In this document: positions 18,664 through 26,079 of the stretch, one piece after another | How the letters are laid out: each line of letters starts with the position of its first letter | How positions within the stretch are numbered: the stretch's first letter is position 1 | Source: Bacteroidota bacterium | GTDB taxonomy: Bacteria; Bacteroidota; Bacteroidia; Chitinophagales; Chitinophagaceae | Reading direction: 5' to 3' | DNA length: 58,964 bases | Assembly (NCBI GenBank): GCA_013287475.1 | Contig: JABDDT010000013.1 | Coordinates: 1-58,964 of the forward strand | The notes under the pieces: generated by a model | What the model saw: the letters and a program-made list of their open reading frames with translations, nothing else | Told to the model about the DNA's origin: nothing | Database searches by the model: none | Program-made: the position numbers and the translations under genes

Positions 18664-19299
18664 TTATAAATCAACCAACCCTGTATATAAAGTATCCGTC
18701 ACATCCTTACTATTTTCGGTTATGAATCCCAGGTAGGCATGCACCGGTTTGCCCTTAAGTATTGATGCATCTAAAACACAAACACCCTCAGCCCTGGTCG
18801 CCAGGTTCAGGTCGTATTCCCAATCTTTCAGTTCTTCATTATACACAGCCGCGAAGGCTTTATCTGATGCTTTCGCCTTGCCTGTTCCGCTGTTATCGGT
18901 CCACCTGAATTCCAGTTTACCATCGGGTAATGCTTTCGTATTCGCCAACCCAACATTGGGCAGGTCGCCCCTTCCCAGCAGCACCATTTTGTAATCGATC
19001 GAAAGATCGGGATAAAACCCCCTGATCGCATTCATTACATTATAGGAAAATGCTTTATTGTATCCCGTCATATGAACGACCAGATGGCCGTAGGTCATGT
19101 TCAGCAGGTCGGTCAGCTGACCGAGGAAATCATTCATCAGGGCGAATTTCTTTCGCTGGTGTATCTGCTTTGGTGTTAGTGGTTTTTTACTGCGGCCCGC
19201 AAGAGCGCGCACAACGGCTTGATTATTGAGCATATAGCCTACAACCGGGCCGACCTTTCCTGAAATTGGCCCATTGATGCCTTGTAATAGTTTTCCCAT
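18664..19299 (-). CDS. DUF6266-like protein
   Basis: The protein has 211 residues. The N-terminus MGKLLQGINGPISGKVGPVVG, followed by LTPKQIHQRKKFALMNDFLGQL, matches my memory of the Bacteroidota DUF6266 family, whose members begin with the same Gly-rich opening. The C-terminal half (FRWTDNSGTGKAKASDKAFAAVYN, HAYLGFITENSKDVTDTLY) reads as an Ig/fibronectin-like beta domain. Function is unknown. It is often found in accessory regions. It has no signal peptide. Confidence 0.7.
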   Translation of the reverse strand: MGKLLQGINGPISGKVGPVVGYMLNNQAVVRALAGRSKKPLTPKQIHQRKKFALMNDFLGQLTDLLNMTYGHLVVHMTGYNKAFSYNVMNAIRGFYPDLSIDYKMVLLGRGDLPNVGLANTKALPDGKLEFRWTDNSGTGKAKASDKAFAAVYNEELKDWEYDLNLATRAEGVCVLDASILKGKPVHAYLGFITENSKDVTDTLYTGLVDL

Positions 19300-19448
19300 A
19301 GGGTGGATTTTTAAAAATGATGAATTACTTTTTTACCCGGGAATGTTGCAAGTAATATACCCAATCCACATTTAAGGCAGTTTTTTACCGGATTTTCACC
19401 GATTTTTTGGCACCATTCACCGGGGTCTCTCCCGGCTTTCCGGGGCCT

Positions 19449-19494
19449 ACCCCCCGGCAACCCCCCGGCAACCCCTGAGCGACCCCTCAGCAAC
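19449..19494. repeat. GC-rich 11-bp imperfect tandem repeat
   Basis: About four imperfect copies: CCCCCGGCAAC twice, then CCCTGAGCGAC and CCCTCAGCAAC. The stretch is strongly GC-rich within AT-rich DNA and lies upstream of the DUF6266-like gene (minus strand). The open frame across it (19311-19544) has repeat-driven composition and I do not count it as a gene. Confidence 0.5.
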
Positions 19495-19540
19495 TTGGGT
19501 TTTGACCATAAGGAATATGGGTTATGAATGGATGTGAATT

Positions 19541-19972
19541 TCAATAAGTTTCCAGGCTATTACCCTTACCCGGTATGGTAAGTTCAACGTTTCCAGGTTG
19601 CTTAATTTTGAATCTGGAAGGAATCAGAGTAAAAATACTTATTATTTTTCTGAAAATACCAAGGCCCGTGACTTTGCCTAAATCTCTATTATTTCTAAGC
19701 TGGGCAAGATTCAAATCGATAGCGTTAGAACGTTCATGTAAGAGTTCCGTTATTCTGAGAGACCCCTTTGTAGTTAGTGCATATTTATACGATCCCGGCA
19801 GATGTTCAAGAGCGGAAATCATGAATAATTCTTTCATTTCCAGTTCCTTCAATTTGTAACTGAAAACATACCAATTGTCATCAAATAATTTGTAGAATTC
19901 ATCTATCGGAATTTTACTATTATTCCTTATGGCAATCAGTAACAAAAGCTCATGATGTTTAGCCTGTTCCAC
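19541..19972 (-). CDS. Hypothetical protein with possible winged-helix fold
   Basis: The protein has 143 residues. The first 80 residues suggest a small helical/winged-helix domain: KHHELLLLIAIRNNSK, then DEFYKLFDDNWYVFSYKLKELEMKEL and ALTTKGSLRITELLHER, which resembles the end of a winged helix. A basic linker and a C-terminal stretch with FRKIISIFTLIPSRFKI follow. I do not recognise a family; DNA binding is a guess from the TTKG...LHER pattern. It stands alone between an AT-rich spacer and the GC-rich repeat. Confidence 0.5.
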   Translation of the reverse strand: MEQAKHHELLLLIAIRNNSKIPIDEFYKLFDDNWYVFSYKLKELEMKELFMISALEHLPGSYKYALTTKGSLRITELLHERSNAIDLNLAQLRNNRDLGKVTGLGIFRKIISIFTLIPSRFKIKQPGNVELTIPGKGNSLETY

Positions 19973-20244
19973 TATTCCAATATACTCAACGGATCGTTTA
20001 ATTGCAAGCCTTCAAATGTTGCTCATATATCATACTTTAAGCCTTTTGAACTGCTAACCTTTTAAGATATAATCCTGGCATTAGGGGATTCTTTCAACGC
20101 TTTAAACAGGCTCAGATGGAAAATGATTCAGTATGAGTATGTGCAAAGCAATAATAAAATATCGTTGCTGTATAATCGGATATTTATATGGTATGAAACT
20201 CAAATTAGATGAACCACTTTCTAATTGGATCCCCAATGGGAAAA
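19973..20244. other. Gene-free spacer
   Basis: I see no convincing gene. The only plus-strand reading frame of note is 19 codons from an ATG at 20193 (MKLKLDEPLSNWIPNGKII), which is too short to support and ends inside the next gene. Confidence 0.4.
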
Positions 20245-20583
20245 TCATTTGATCAACTTTACAATGGCCAAGGTACCACTGAGGATCGCTATGAATTGGA
20301 TAATGACTGACAGAAATATGGCTTTGCAGATATCAGTCTTTGACTGTTCAATTTTTAATTCTAAATCACCTCTTATGAAACGCATTTCACTTTTTAAGAC
20401 ATGAATATCTTCTTTTAAAATATTGAGATCGTCTTTTGTTGCAAGTAAATGATTTTTCGCGGTTGCTTCCGATTCTGCCATATCTCCCACTGCCTGCACA
20501 AATGCAGCAGCTTTGTTGTCAGGCAAGTGTAATTCTTTCCTGAAAAGATCATATAACTTAATTTGATTCAAACTCATTTCCAC
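20245..20583 (-). CDS. Small coiled-coil protein with C-terminal membrane anchor
   Basis: The protein has 112 residues. Residues 40-85 form a heptad-like coiled coil (LLATKDDLNILKEDIHVLKSEM, RGDLELKIEQSKTDI), followed by one transmembrane helix (IFLSVIIQFIAILSGTLAIVKLI) at the C-terminus. This architecture resembles DUF1640-type coiled-coil proteins, frequent in bacterial accessory regions and of unknown function. The start could be the second Met (MSLNQIK, 20577). Confidence 0.65.
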   Translation of the reverse strand: MEMSLNQIKLYDLFRKELHLPDNKAAAFVQAVGDMAESEATAKNHLLATKDDLNILKEDIHVLKSEMRFIRGDLELKIEQSKTDICKAIFLSVIIQFIAILSGTLAIVKLIK

Positions 20584-20699
20584 AAAAATAATATTTAATC
20601 CTGTCTATCACTTCTGTTTACTTCAAAAAGGTTAAAATACGGTATTTTGAAAGTATTTTATTTCAATGAAGATGAGTTGAGAAATAAATTTTCGGGAGA

Positions 20700-21119
20700 T
20701 TATTTCATTTTTAATACGGCATAATAAGGATGCTGGGGATTTACGACAAGTTCCTGCCTTTTAGGGTGAACCAGGACATCCATTTCTTCCATAGGTATAG
20801 CACCTAAAAGAGATTCACTATCGCCAGGTAATACAAAAGCACTACAAACTGCCCGCCTGTTTGAAAAGCGAACATCTATGGGACCCACCACATCATACTC
20901 AACGACCTGCCCACTGGCAAGTTGCACTTTTCTTTTCTCAATAAATGGAAATTCAAGTTTGGACTGTATCGTTTCATTAATAGCCATCATATAGGCTCCG
21001 CTGTCAACAAGCATACTCAGGTGCATCCGTCTTATTTCTTCAGCTCCGATGAAATTCCGACGGACCATTGTAAGATCCTCGCTATTTATTAATTCGATAT
21101 CTGCATATACAACTCCCAT
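20700..21119 (-). CDS. Retropepsin-like (clan AA) aspartic protease
   Basis: The protein has 139 residues. The catalytic motif LVDSGA (Asp39) is followed by ...YMMAINE, a flap-like QLASGQVVEYDVVGPIDV and the second hydrophobic-hydrophobic-Gly motif ESLLGAIPMEEMDVLVHP. These are the elements of single-domain, dimer-forming retroviral-type proteases found in bacteria. It is probably cytoplasmic; the substrate is unknown. It sits in the accessory region with no obvious partner. Confidence 0.8.
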   Translation of the reverse strand: MGVVYADIELINSEDLTMVRRNFIGAEEIRRMHLSMLVDSGAYMMAINETIQSKLEFPFIEKRKVQLASGQVVEYDVVGPIDVRFSNRRAVCSAFVLPGDSESLLGAIPMEEMDVLVHPKRQELVVNPQHPYYAVLKMK

Positions 21120-21193
21120 AAAGACAAATCTTCATTTTAAAAAAACGATAACCTGATAGTTAAAAGTAACAATTCATTTTATTTCAAACAATA

Positions 21194-21331
21194 CTACTTT
21201 CTGGCCAATTCGTTTCTCTTTGCAATCCGTGCAAATGAAGAAGGGTCAACATGTTCCGGAATGACAGCGGATAAATCAAAACTTCGAAGATCAGGATGCC
21301 TGTTTTTGTAAAAGATGAGCGGATTTGATTC
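21194..21331 (-). pseudogene. Out-of-frame 3' part of the small helical gene
   Basis: This is a 46-codon open stretch with good coding character (NPLIFYKNRHPDLR, then SAVIPEHVDPSSFARIAKRN) and no start codon, overlapping the end of the 84-residue frame. It ends with TAG at 21194-21196. It is read as the C-terminus of the upstream gene after a frameshift, or a fragment of another gene. Confidence 0.4.
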
Positions 21332-21545
21332 TCATCTTCTTATTTATGCGGGCTACTTTTTTATATTGGGTGGGCGTTCTCAGCTCCGCTAATTTATCAG
21401 TCAGAATTTTCAGTTCGTGAAAAATTTCTTTAGTTTTTTCAAGGTCCTCTTTGTCCGTGATTGATTTGTCAAGCAATTTTATATAGCGATTGATTTCAGC
21501 TTCCAGATCCAAAATTGTATCATCTGGGTTTTTGGTGGGTTGCAT
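21291..21545 (-). CDS. Small hypothetical coiled-coil protein, possibly frameshifted
   Basis: The protein has 84 residues and is almost entirely helical and charged (ILDLEAEINRYIKLLDKSI, KEDLEKTKEIFHELKILTDKLAEL). The C-terminus (SAHLLQKQAS) looks unlike the rest. An overlapping minus-strand frame (21331 down to 21194) without its own start codon encodes a sensible C-terminal sequence, ESNPLIFYKNRHPDLRSF..., ending ARIAKRNELARK. The simplest reading is a one-base frameshift near 21330 in a gene of about 115 codons. No function is recognised. Confidence 0.5.
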   Translation of the reverse strand: MQPTKNPDDTILDLEAEINRYIKLLDKSITDKEDLEKTKEIFHELKILTDKLAELRTPTQYKKVARINKKMRIKSAHLLQKQAS

Positions 21546-21779
21546 AACTGATAAATTTAGAGTGACATAACACTTATCAGGTCAGAGTAGGGGAAAATAC
21601 ACAGTTTCACGTGTTGGAAACCGTTAGTAAACTTTAAATTTTTATAATTAAGAAACCGGACTAAACATAGATAAGGTTGGAGACTTCACAATCGGGGCCG
21701 CATATTAAATTAATCTATCGCTTTCTCTCGATTCTTTTTCAATCCAGAAGTATGCCAAAAATCCCCAGTTTTTATATTT

Positions 21780-22028
21780 TTAGTTCATCCCCGCGTAGGT
21801 ATTCCCGTTGGTAAATCGGAGATGTCTCCTCTCTTCGTTTATAGCGATGATAAGCAGGCCCGGTTTGGCAAGTCAGGCAGCTCGTACCTTTATGTTTTTT
21901 TGATCCGGCATTACTATAACCGTATCAAAATCAACAGGTATCCCTAACCGCTTATTTAGACCCCTGGTAAAGTGGGTTGCAAATCCACCCTTTTCAATAA
22001 GCAGTGTTATTGAAGTGTTATTGCTTAT
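21780..22028 (-). pseudogene. Gene remnant with in-frame TGA
   Basis: The minus strand reads SITLLIEKGGFATHFTRGL, then GIPVDFDTVIVMPDQKNIKV, an in-frame TGA at 21873-21875, then LAKPGLLIIAINEERRHLRF and ...NTYAGMN before TAA at 21780-21782. The composition is clearly protein-like on both sides of the TGA in one frame, and there is no credible start codon. It is therefore best read as a truncated gene with a nonsense mutation. I do not recognise the family. Confidence 0.5.
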
Positions 22029-22074
22029 TTAACTAAGCCGCCTTCTGTCGCAGATTGATTTATAAATGAAAATG

Positions 22075-22185
22075 ACATAAGGGTAAACCCTTAGATAATT
22101 TAGGGAATCAAGCAAATCAGATAAGCATTTGCCTGGTATGGTAAAAGAATAAAATTTAATCCGTTTCCCTGGAATTAGTAAAAAC
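22075..22185 (+). repeat. Interspersed repeat, copy A
   Basis: The conserved 31-base core (22155-22185) begins TTTAATCCGTTTCCCT and ends AATTAGTAAAAAC; it differs from the other three cores at two bases. The upstream 80 bases (ACATAAGGGTAAACCCTTAGAT, shortened: ACATAAGG..TAAACC..TTAGAT, and CAGATAAGC) align with copy C. An IS3-end-like sequence follows directly. Confidence 0.75.
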
Positions 22186-22283
22186 TATCTTAAAAAATCT
22201 GTCCAGTTTATAAGGGGCCGGTACATTAGTCGCTGGAATGATTGGAACATTAGCCATCAAACGCGGGAAAGCGGGAATAATTA

Positions 22284-22688
22284 TTAGTGGAAGATCAAGG
22301 CTAAGAGAATATACAACAGGTAAGGCACGAATATGAAGACCATTGACAATACCACACCGCGTTTTCTTTCTGCTTTGTTAGATTTAAGGTAAATATCATT
22401 GTAGACCTTTAGGCCCCTGTTATTTTTTGAATAGAACATATCAGTTATGCCGTAAATCGTGACTAATATCATTGTGTACACAAGCGTATTGAATTTGGGT
22501 ACTGGTTTTAATACTAACCAAGAAAAAAGCAAAACCCAACCATTCATAGCAGTCCCAAAAAGCATGTCTGTTAAACTTGACGGGTCTACCTGCCTGCCAT
22601 CATCAACCATTTTCTGATACCAGCCGAATATATGAGAATACAAATAATCTAAGAAATACAACAGGGGTTTTTTGCAAACAAAATACAA
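22284..22688 (-). CDS. Small integral membrane protein, hypothetical
   Basis: The protein has 134 residues with about three hydrophobic helices: WVLLFSWLVLKPVP, LVYTMILVTIYGITDMF and VLSMVFIFVPYLLYILLALIFH. The loop between the second and third is Lys/Arg/Asn-rich. No family is recognised. It lies within the repeat-bounded part of the island, just after copy A, and reads in the opposite direction to the repeat. Confidence 0.55.
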   Translation of the reverse strand: MYFVCKKPLLYFLDYLYSHIFGWYQKMVDDGRQVDPSSLTDMLFGTAMNGWVLLFSWLVLKPVPKFNTLVYTMILVTIYGITDMFYSKNNRGLKVYNDIYLKSNKAERKRGVVLSMVFIFVPYLLYILLALIFH

Positions 22689-22781
22689 TAAAATTTCAAA
22701 CTTTTTTTACAAAAAGTTCGAATACTAAACACAAAGCAGGAAGTCAGAGCGGTACCATTATTAGTTGTGTCAGTTAATTAT

Positions 22782-23165
22782 TTATTTGGTTACTAATTGA
22801 AAATAAAAAGGTTGTGTTTTCCATGAGTTTACTTTCTTACCATACACAATTCCGGGTACCCATATACTAACATTTTTTATTAGTCTAACAGATTCTTCGC
22901 GAAGTTCTTTAGGCCCGCTTATGACTGTTATATCATGTGCAATACCTGTCGAATCAACCATAAATTGAACAACTACGGTTCCCTGAATTCCATTACTTAC
23001 TGCCAAATCAGGGTAAGTTAAATTCTTTTGTAGGTAATGCTGCCATGCCATTTTACCACCGGGAAATGTAGCAGTTATTTCCGTATTAAAATAAACTGCT
23101 GAATCAGTTTGTGAATGAGCCGCAACAAAAGTAATCAGGAGCAAAGAGGTTAAAATGAATTTCAC
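22782..23165 (-). CDS. TonB C-terminal-domain protein
   Basis: The protein has 127 residues with a signal peptide (residues 1-18, ending AHSQ). The mature part is a stand-alone TonB C-terminal domain: FPGGKMAWQHYLQKNLTYPDLAVSNG, then IQGTVVVQFMVDSTG and ISGPKELREESVRLIKNV, and the closing FQLVTK. It lacks the TonB membrane anchor and proline-rich linker. Such proteins are common in Bacteroidota and presumably bind periplasmic or outer-membrane partners. It sits in the island between copy A of the repeat and the IS element. Confidence 0.8.
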   Translation of the reverse strand: MKFILTSLLLITFVAAHSQTDSAVYFNTEITATFPGGKMAWQHYLQKNLTYPDLAVSNGIQGTVVVQFMVDSTGIAHDITVISGPKELREESVRLIKNVSIWVPGIVYGKKVNSWKTQPFYFQLVTK

Positions 23166-23224
23166 GTCTTGGGGTTAATTGTTGCCCTAAGATATAAGAA
23201 TTTAAGCAAAATTATATCTAAAGG

Positions 23225-23369
23225 TTATTCACTTGAAGGTGAAAGACCCGATAAATAATTCTTCCACATCTCAACATCCATTTGTTTATATGTAAATTTT
23301 GTACCCTGTTTTATTCTTAGCCAATCGTCTCTTGTTTCACATCCAACGACATTTAACGAACTTATTCCT
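23225..23369 (-). pseudogene. 3' remnant of a gene cut by the IS3 element
   Basis: The minus strand reads KGISSLNVVGCETRDDWLRI, then KQGTKFTYKQMDVEMWKNYL and SGLSPSSE before TAA at 23225-23227. It is protein-like and runs directly into the IS end without a start codon. I find no matching 5' part on the other side of the IS, so a deletion or rearrangement accompanied the insertion. Family not recognised. Confidence 0.55.
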
Positions 23370-24260
23370 TTAGAAAACTGTCCAGTTTATAGGGGGGAGG
23401 TCATTACTACTATGGCTGTTAATTGTGGTAAACCCGGATTGGGTTTTGTGCGATGCGGGTTTTCCACTGTTAACAGCCTTCGCATATTCACTGGGTGTCT
23501 GATCATTTAAAGAGCCATGTGGTATTTCGTTATTGTAAGTCATCATCCATTCGTCGGATAAAATCCGAACCTGTTCGATATTTTCAAAAAGATATGCATC
23601 CAGAATATCTCCACGGTAAGTTTTATTAAAACGCTCGATGTATGCGTTCTGCATCGGTCTTCCTGGTTGTATAAAAGTTAACTCAATATTTTTTGATTTG
23701 CACCATTCTGTAAACTCGAAGCTGGTAAACTCCGGGCCGTTGTCCACTCTTATTCTGGAAGGAAGGCCGCGTTGTTCTTCCAGGATTTTCATCTGGTTTA
23801 TTACAGTGCTTGCAGGTATTGAGTAATCGGGATGAACAACTAATGCTTCCCGACTGTATTCATCAATGATATTTAAAACCCGGATCCTTCTGCCATTCGC
23901 CAGCGCATCACTCATGAAGTCCATACTCCATCCTGTGTTCAGTCCTTCCATAGGAACCAGTGACACTCTAAGCCTTGCTGGTATTCGCTTTTTACCTTTT
24001 CTCCTGAAAGAGAGCTTCATCAAGCGGTATACTCTCAATACCCGGCTGCGACCCCAGTGAATACCTTCCCTGCGGATAATTTTAAAATATGTATCAATGC
24101 CTTTCCGGGAATATTTCTCTGACAACTCCTGTAGTTTGTCGATCACTTCGGTATCATCACGACGACTCTGGTAATACCAGAGTGAACGCGACAAACCGGT
24201 TACTCTGCAAGCCCTGTCAATGGATGCTGGTTCTTCTTTTTTAATGCTCCAGGATACCAA
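23370..24260 (-). CDS. IS3-family transposase OrfB (DDE integrase domain)
   Basis: The protein has 296 residues as an independent frame. The DDE triad is visible: Asp in WSMDFMSD, Asp in RVDNGPEFTS and Glu in NAYIERFNKTYR, followed by the usual NNEIPHGSLNDQTPSEYA. The N-terminal part (SIDRACRVTGLSRSLWYYQ) is the HTH_21-type region. The -1 frame from the A7 run in orfA reads KKVVKPCQKKELVSWSIKKEEP straight into this frame, so the active enzyme is probably an OrfAB fusion. The stop codon lies inside the terminal repeat. The gene looks intact. Confidence 0.9.
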   Translation of the reverse strand: MVSWSIKKEEPASIDRACRVTGLSRSLWYYQSRRDDTEVIDKLQELSEKYSRKGIDTYFKIIRREGIHWGRSRVLRVYRLMKLSFRRKGKKRIPARLRVSLVPMEGLNTGWSMDFMSDALANGRRIRVLNIIDEYSREALVVHPDYSIPASTVINQMKILEEQRGLPSRIRVDNGPEFTSFEFTEWCKSKNIELTFIQPGRPMQNAYIERFNKTYRGDILDAYLFENIEQVRILSDEWMMTYNNEIPHGSLNDQTPSEYAKAVNSGKPASHKTQSGFTTINSHSSNDLPPINWTVF

Positions 24261-24280
24261 CTCCTTCTTCTGACAGGGCT

Positions 24281-24547
24281 TTACAACTTTTTTTCGATGA
24301 TCTCTTTTGCCAGTTTATAATCCAGGCTCAGCTCGGCATACATGTGTTTAAGACGCTTGTTCTCATCCTGCAGCTCTTTAAGCTGCCTGACTTGTCCTCC
24401 ATCCATACCGGAGTACTTTTTCTTCCAGTTATACACGGTTGCCTTTGAGATACCATTTTCCCGGCACAGATCGTCTATAGCACGACCGCCCTCATACTGC
24501 TTGATGATCGAAAGAATTTTGCTCTCGGTGAAGTTTTTTCTTTTCAT
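24281..24547 (-). CDS. IS3-family transposase OrfA
   Basis: The protein has 88 residues. An HTH of the transposase-8 type (ESKILSIIKQYEGGRAIDDLCRENGISKATVYNWKKKY) is followed by a leucine-zipper segment (LKELQDENKRLKHMYAELSLDYKL) for multimerisation. It ends in EIIEKKL at a GAAAAAAAG heptamer, the likely -1 frameshift site leading into OrfB. It binds the IS ends and regulates transposition. Confidence 0.9.
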   Translation of the reverse strand: MKRKNFTESKILSIIKQYEGGRAIDDLCRENGISKATVYNWKKKYSGMDGGQVRQLKELQDENKRLKHMYAELSLDYKLAKEIIEKKL

Positions 24548-24622
24548 AATTGAACAGTTTAAATTTACAAAATTGTATAAAACTTAACTGTCCGATTTTT
24601 CGGGAAGGCTTCACAAGTGACT

Positions 24623-24702
24623 CACTTAATTGATCAGATAAGTCTTAGATTGACATAGCACATGAATAGAATTTAATCCGTTTCCCTAGAATTACTAAAA
24701 AC
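24623..24702 (+). repeat. Interspersed repeat, copy B
   Basis: The core at 24672-24702 begins TTTAATCCGTTTCCCT and ends ATTACTAAAAAC, identical to copies C and D. The upstream 50 bases (CACTTAATTGATCAGATAAG, then ATAGCA and GAATAGAATT) align with copy C. It lies just outside the IS left end. A 21-base copy of the IS right end follows at 24713-24733. Confidence 0.75.
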
Positions 24703-24712
24703 CGAGATACTA

Positions 24713-24733
24713 CCTTTAGAAAACTGTCCAGTT
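24713..24733 (+). repeat. Solo IS3 right-end sequence
   Basis: Identical over 21 bases to the right end of the IS3 element at 23367-23387 (contains CTTTAGAAAACTGTCCAGTT), but with no transposase attached. A more diverged copy is at about 22191-22219. It is read as the scar of an earlier insertion or deletion. Confidence 0.6.
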
Positions 24734-24860
24734 CTTAGGAGGCCTAGACAGAGAGTGCGTATATTTATTAGTTGGCAGATACTCCATGCAACGTTTTTCA
24801 ATAGTATATTGTCAAGATATTAAAAAGTAGCCGTTTATAACTTAATTCAAGTAATTAAAG

Positions 24861-25301
24861 ATGAAAAATATAGTTGCTACTATTTCCCTTACATTTTTGA
24901 TCGCATTTGAAATTTCCTGTAAGAAAACAGATATTCAAACAAATCTATTAGTAGGTAAATGGAATATCATTGAAGACTCGGCATCAATAACAGGTTCTTT
25001 AAATGGGTTTAATAGTGGTTCAAATTTTATTGGAACATCTAACGACTATTATAATTTTACTGCTAATGGAAACCTTTACATTAATGAAGGTTTATCATTG
25101 GATACCGCAACATATTTAATGGTTACAAAAACTCAAGTTGAGCTTGTATATTATTATGATAATGGGATTAGCTTTGCTCCCAACGGGGGAGTACGTGGAA
25201 CTTTCAACATTACAAATTTGACAGCACACACTGTGACCCTCACAGATTCCGGACTTACACCAGAAGGCCAAGAACTACAAATTATTCGCTTAAAGAGGTA
25301 G
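24861..25301 (+). CDS. Lipocalin-like lipoprotein
   Basis: The protein has 146 residues. The signal peptide ends in a lipobox (FEISC, Cys at about residue 20), so it is probably lipid-anchored. The mature part opens with LVGKWNIIEDSASITGSLNG, and later has YYNFTANGNLYINEGLSLD and LTLTDSG-like strands (HTVTLTDSGLTPEGQELQIIRLKR), the pattern of small Bacteroidota lipocalin-like domains. It is the only plus-strand gene between repeat copies B and C. Function unknown. Confidence 0.65.
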   Translation: MKNIVATISLTFLIAFEISCKKTDIQTNLLVGKWNIIEDSASITGSLNGFNSGSNFIGTSNDYYNFTANGNLYINEGLSLDTATYLMVTKTQVELVYYYDNGISFAPNGGVRGTFNITNLTAHTVTLTDSGLTPEGQELQIIRLKR

Positions 25302-25388
25302 TTAAAATTTTACTACGAAGATTATGAAAGAGCTTCTGCAGCTGTCATGCATGCTATTACTAAAGTAAGATGCCTTACATGTTATAAA

Positions 25389-25503
25389 GACATAAGGTAA
25401 ACCGTTAGATGCCATATTGAATTTACTTAATTTATAAGATAAGCCTCTAATTGGTGTAGCAGAAGGACAGAATTTAATCCGTTTCCCTAGAATTACTAAA
25501 AAC
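25389..25503 (+). repeat. Interspersed repeat, copy C
   Basis: The core at 25473-25503 begins TTTAATCCGTTTCCCT and ends ATTACTAAAAAC. The longer upstream part shares ACATAAGG, TAAACC and TTAGAT with copy A, and CTTAATTTAT, AGATAAG and TAGCAGAAGGACAGAATT with copy B, which defines a family of about 110 bases. It separates the lipocalin-like gene from the next lipoprotein gene. Confidence 0.75.
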
Positions 25504-25519
25504 TAAGAGGGGAGTAACT

Positions 25520-26023
25520 TTATTCTTTCCAACCTTTTTTTACAAAATCAGGGTTTGCATTGTGTTCAAATCTTATACCATCAATTTTATAATCGCCCAT
25601 TTCGCAACCATAACCTTCCGAAAACATAGTATACTCTGGCCACATAACCATTTTCATATCTGACAAAATAAAGGACTGATTTTCAGAAATTACAATTTGA
25701 TATGAGTCTTTGATATAAATTGTGTGTTCAATCCATGCCACACTTCTAGTCCTTAATGAATCAAATCGATTTTTATCGGGATGAATATAAAAAGAATCAA
25801 TTATTTTACCGTTGTGCATTTCTCTTACAATAATATTTTCTATTTCATTTTGCTTGAAACCCGTCAATTCAAGAGCCAAATTCTGTACAGAGTCAGTAAG
25901 AGAACATTTTTGCGCAAATTCTTGTTTTTCTTTTACTGTCCATCGCCTAGAACAACTTTCAATAAATAATATTACAATAGAAAATAATATTGCAGATAAA
26001 ACTTTTACTTTAGAAATTGACAT
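25520..26023 (-). CDS. Hypothetical lipoprotein
   Basis: The protein has 167 residues with a signal peptide and lipobox (LFIESC, Cys at about residue 24). The mature part is charged (RRWTVKEKQEFAQKC) with mixed alpha/beta character, a conserved-looking MWPEYTMFSEGYGCEMG segment and a C-terminal NPDFVKKGWKE. No family is recognised. It lies alone between repeat copies C and D, in the opposite orientation to the lipocalin-like gene. Confidence 0.6.
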   Translation of the reverse strand: MSISKVKVLSAILFSIVILFIESCSRRWTVKEKQEFAQKCSLTDSVQNLALELTGFKQNEIENIIVREMHNGKIIDSFYIHPDKNRFDSLRTRSVAWIEHTIYIKDSYQIVISENQSFILSDMKMVMWPEYTMFSEGYGCEMGDYKIDGIRFEHNANPDFVKKGWKE

Positions 26024-26079
26024 ACAGATAGCCTGGATTTAAGTAAAAATTACAGTTCCCAATTGTTTTATAAAACCAA

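Larger units (their letters stand above)
21546..22283. other. Degenerate intergenic stretch
   Basis: The stretch holds no intact gene. It contains a gene wreck (21780-22028, minus), one copy of the interspersed repeat (about 22075-22185) and an IS3 end-like sequence (about 22191-22219). The first 230 bases hold nothing I can assign. Confidence 0.6.
23367..24600 (-). mobile_element. IS3-family insertion sequence
   Basis: The element of about 1.2 kb has orfA and orfB on the minus strand joined by a run of seven A (plus-strand T7 at 24288-24294), a standard site for programmed -1 frameshifting. The right end (23367-23395) carries CTTTAGAAAACTGTCCAGTT and encodes the last codons of the transposase. 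The left end near 24575-24606 has a diverged counterpart (minus-strand CGGACAGTTAAGTTTTATAC). The terminal repeats are only partly matched and the exact edges are uncertain. I could not identify a target-site duplication. Confidence 0.8.

Noticed and set aside
19311..19544. 77-codon open frame on the minus strand
   Set aside because: It runs through the GC-rich 11-mer repeat and its residues (Gly/Arg/Pro-rich in the middle) reflect the repeat; no signal, domain or compact fold is suggested.
20193..20252. Nineteen-codon mini-ORF
   Set aside because: Too short, no recognisable motif, and it ends inside the opposite-strand coiled-coil gene.
21873..21875. TGA read-through or selenocysteine codon
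   Set aside because: There is no start codon upstream, no obvious SECIS-like hairpin directly after, and the frame is short on both sides; a nonsense mutation in a dead gene is simpler.
21860..21890. Second sigma-54-like site TTGGCAAGTCAGGCAGC
   Set aside because: The -12 element lacks TTGC and there is no gene downstream; it also falls inside the gene remnant.
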